This document shows, in pieces, positions 48,376-48,530 of a stretch of DNA of 48,530 nt. A program made the translations under genes and the position numbers. Under the pieces are notes generated by a model. The model saw nothing but the letters and a program-made list of their open reading frames with translations. It had not been told where the DNA came from and made no database searches. Origin of the DNA: an uncultured Bdellovibrionales bacterium (GTDB taxonomy: Bacteria > Bdellovibrionota > Bdellovibrionia > Bdellovibrionales > Bdellovibrionaceae); assembly GCA_903926205.1 (NCBI GenBank), contig CAIYID010000006.1, positions 1-48,530 on the forward strand, in the 5' to 3' direction. Positions within the stretch are counted from its first letter, which is position 1, and every line of letters begins with the position of its first letter.

Positions 48376-48530
48376 CTAAGCATCAACAATCACTCCTAAA
48401 AAGCTCAGTTTAATATTCGCTTCCATTCCCATCTTGGATGCCCAGTGATCGTCCCAGAACTGTTTCGTTGAACTGAGTTGCAGCAGCACAAGCCTGGTCA
48501 TTTTCTCTGCGCCTTTTTCGCTCCACTTGA
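48376..48530 (-). CDS. C-terminal 50 aa of a possible transposase, 5' end outside window
   Basis: The frame from the right edge to TAG at 48376-48378 encodes 50 residues starting KWSEKGAEKMTRLVLLQLSS and continuing FWDDHW. The block W-S-x-x-G-A-E-x-M-x-x-L recalls the C-terminal end of some transposases (ISKra4 or ISLre2/UPF0236 type), from memory and not from a search. The tail ends in LGVIVDA. Two other frames stop sooner or look less protein-like. As most of the gene is outside the window, the call is weak. Confidence 0.45.
   Translation of the reverse strand, partial: KWSEKGAEKMTRLVLLQLSSTKQFWDDHWASKMGMEANIKLSFLGVIVDA

Overview
The window is a chromosome segment of a Gram-negative bacterium with a moderately AT-rich, compact genome. 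Evidence for the Gram-negative envelope is the set of outer-membrane barrel proteins, lipoproteins, an RND pump and many signal peptides. The mix of secreted hydrolases, low-complexity secreted proteins, GYF/PilZ architecture, multihaem cytochromes and System II cytochrome c maturation best fits Bdellovibrionota or a nearby former deltaproteobacterial lineage. That placement is an inference from gene content, not a phylogeny. No tRNA, rRNA, CRISPR array or intact insertion sequence was recognised.

Layout. 1-2855: secreted low-complexity proteins, including a Gly/Met-rich repeat protein cut by the left edge. 2965-6409: phosphofructokinase, a GYF-PilZ protein, and an overlapping pair of a TrhP-like U32 tRNA hydroxylation protein and a chorismate mutase. 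6528-15232: envelope transport genes (barrel protein, secreted protein, LolA-like protein, Spinster-type MFS transporter, AcrB-like RND pump). 15277-28303: an electron-transfer island. It holds a 22-haem cytochrome c, a barrel protein coupled by an ATGA overlap to a 30-haem cytochrome c, a TlpA-like thioredoxin, ResB and CcsA, a probable di-haem cytochrome b, and a membrane-anchored Fe-S/flavin oxidoreductase. 28489-36811: a PAP2 phosphatase, an agmatine-deiminase-family protein lacking its catalytic Cys, a YeaQ-like protein, an M14 carboxypeptidase, a HEAT/coiled-coil pair, and dihydroorotase coupled to a YciB-like protein. 37062-42654: a subtilisin-like protease, an MscS channel, a periplasmic coiled-coil protein, a second PAP2 phosphatase and an Asn/Gly-rich lipoprotein. 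42651-48530: a glycosyltransferase, leucyl-tRNA synthetase, a single-domain response regulator, two Cys-rich secreted proteins, and a possible transposase C-terminus at the right edge.

How it may work together. The most notable system is 15277-28303. A soluble-side flavin/Fe-S oxidoreductase and a di-haem cytochrome b could pass electrons to two very large periplasmic or outer-membrane multihaem cytochromes (52 CXXCH motifs in total). A barrel protein translated together with one of them could carry electrons across the outer membrane. The genes needed to attach the haems lie between these parts. A second notable unit is trhP overlapping a chorismate mutase: the mutase makes prephenate, which TrhP-type tRNA hydroxylation is known to require.

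Genome style. Several convergent neighbours have interlocked or abutting stop codons (4876-4879, 10729/10732, 21942/21944, 32818/32819, 42651-42654), and four same-strand pairs overlap as ATGA. Rho-independent terminators are few; the two clear ones are at 1858-1888 and 36985-37021.
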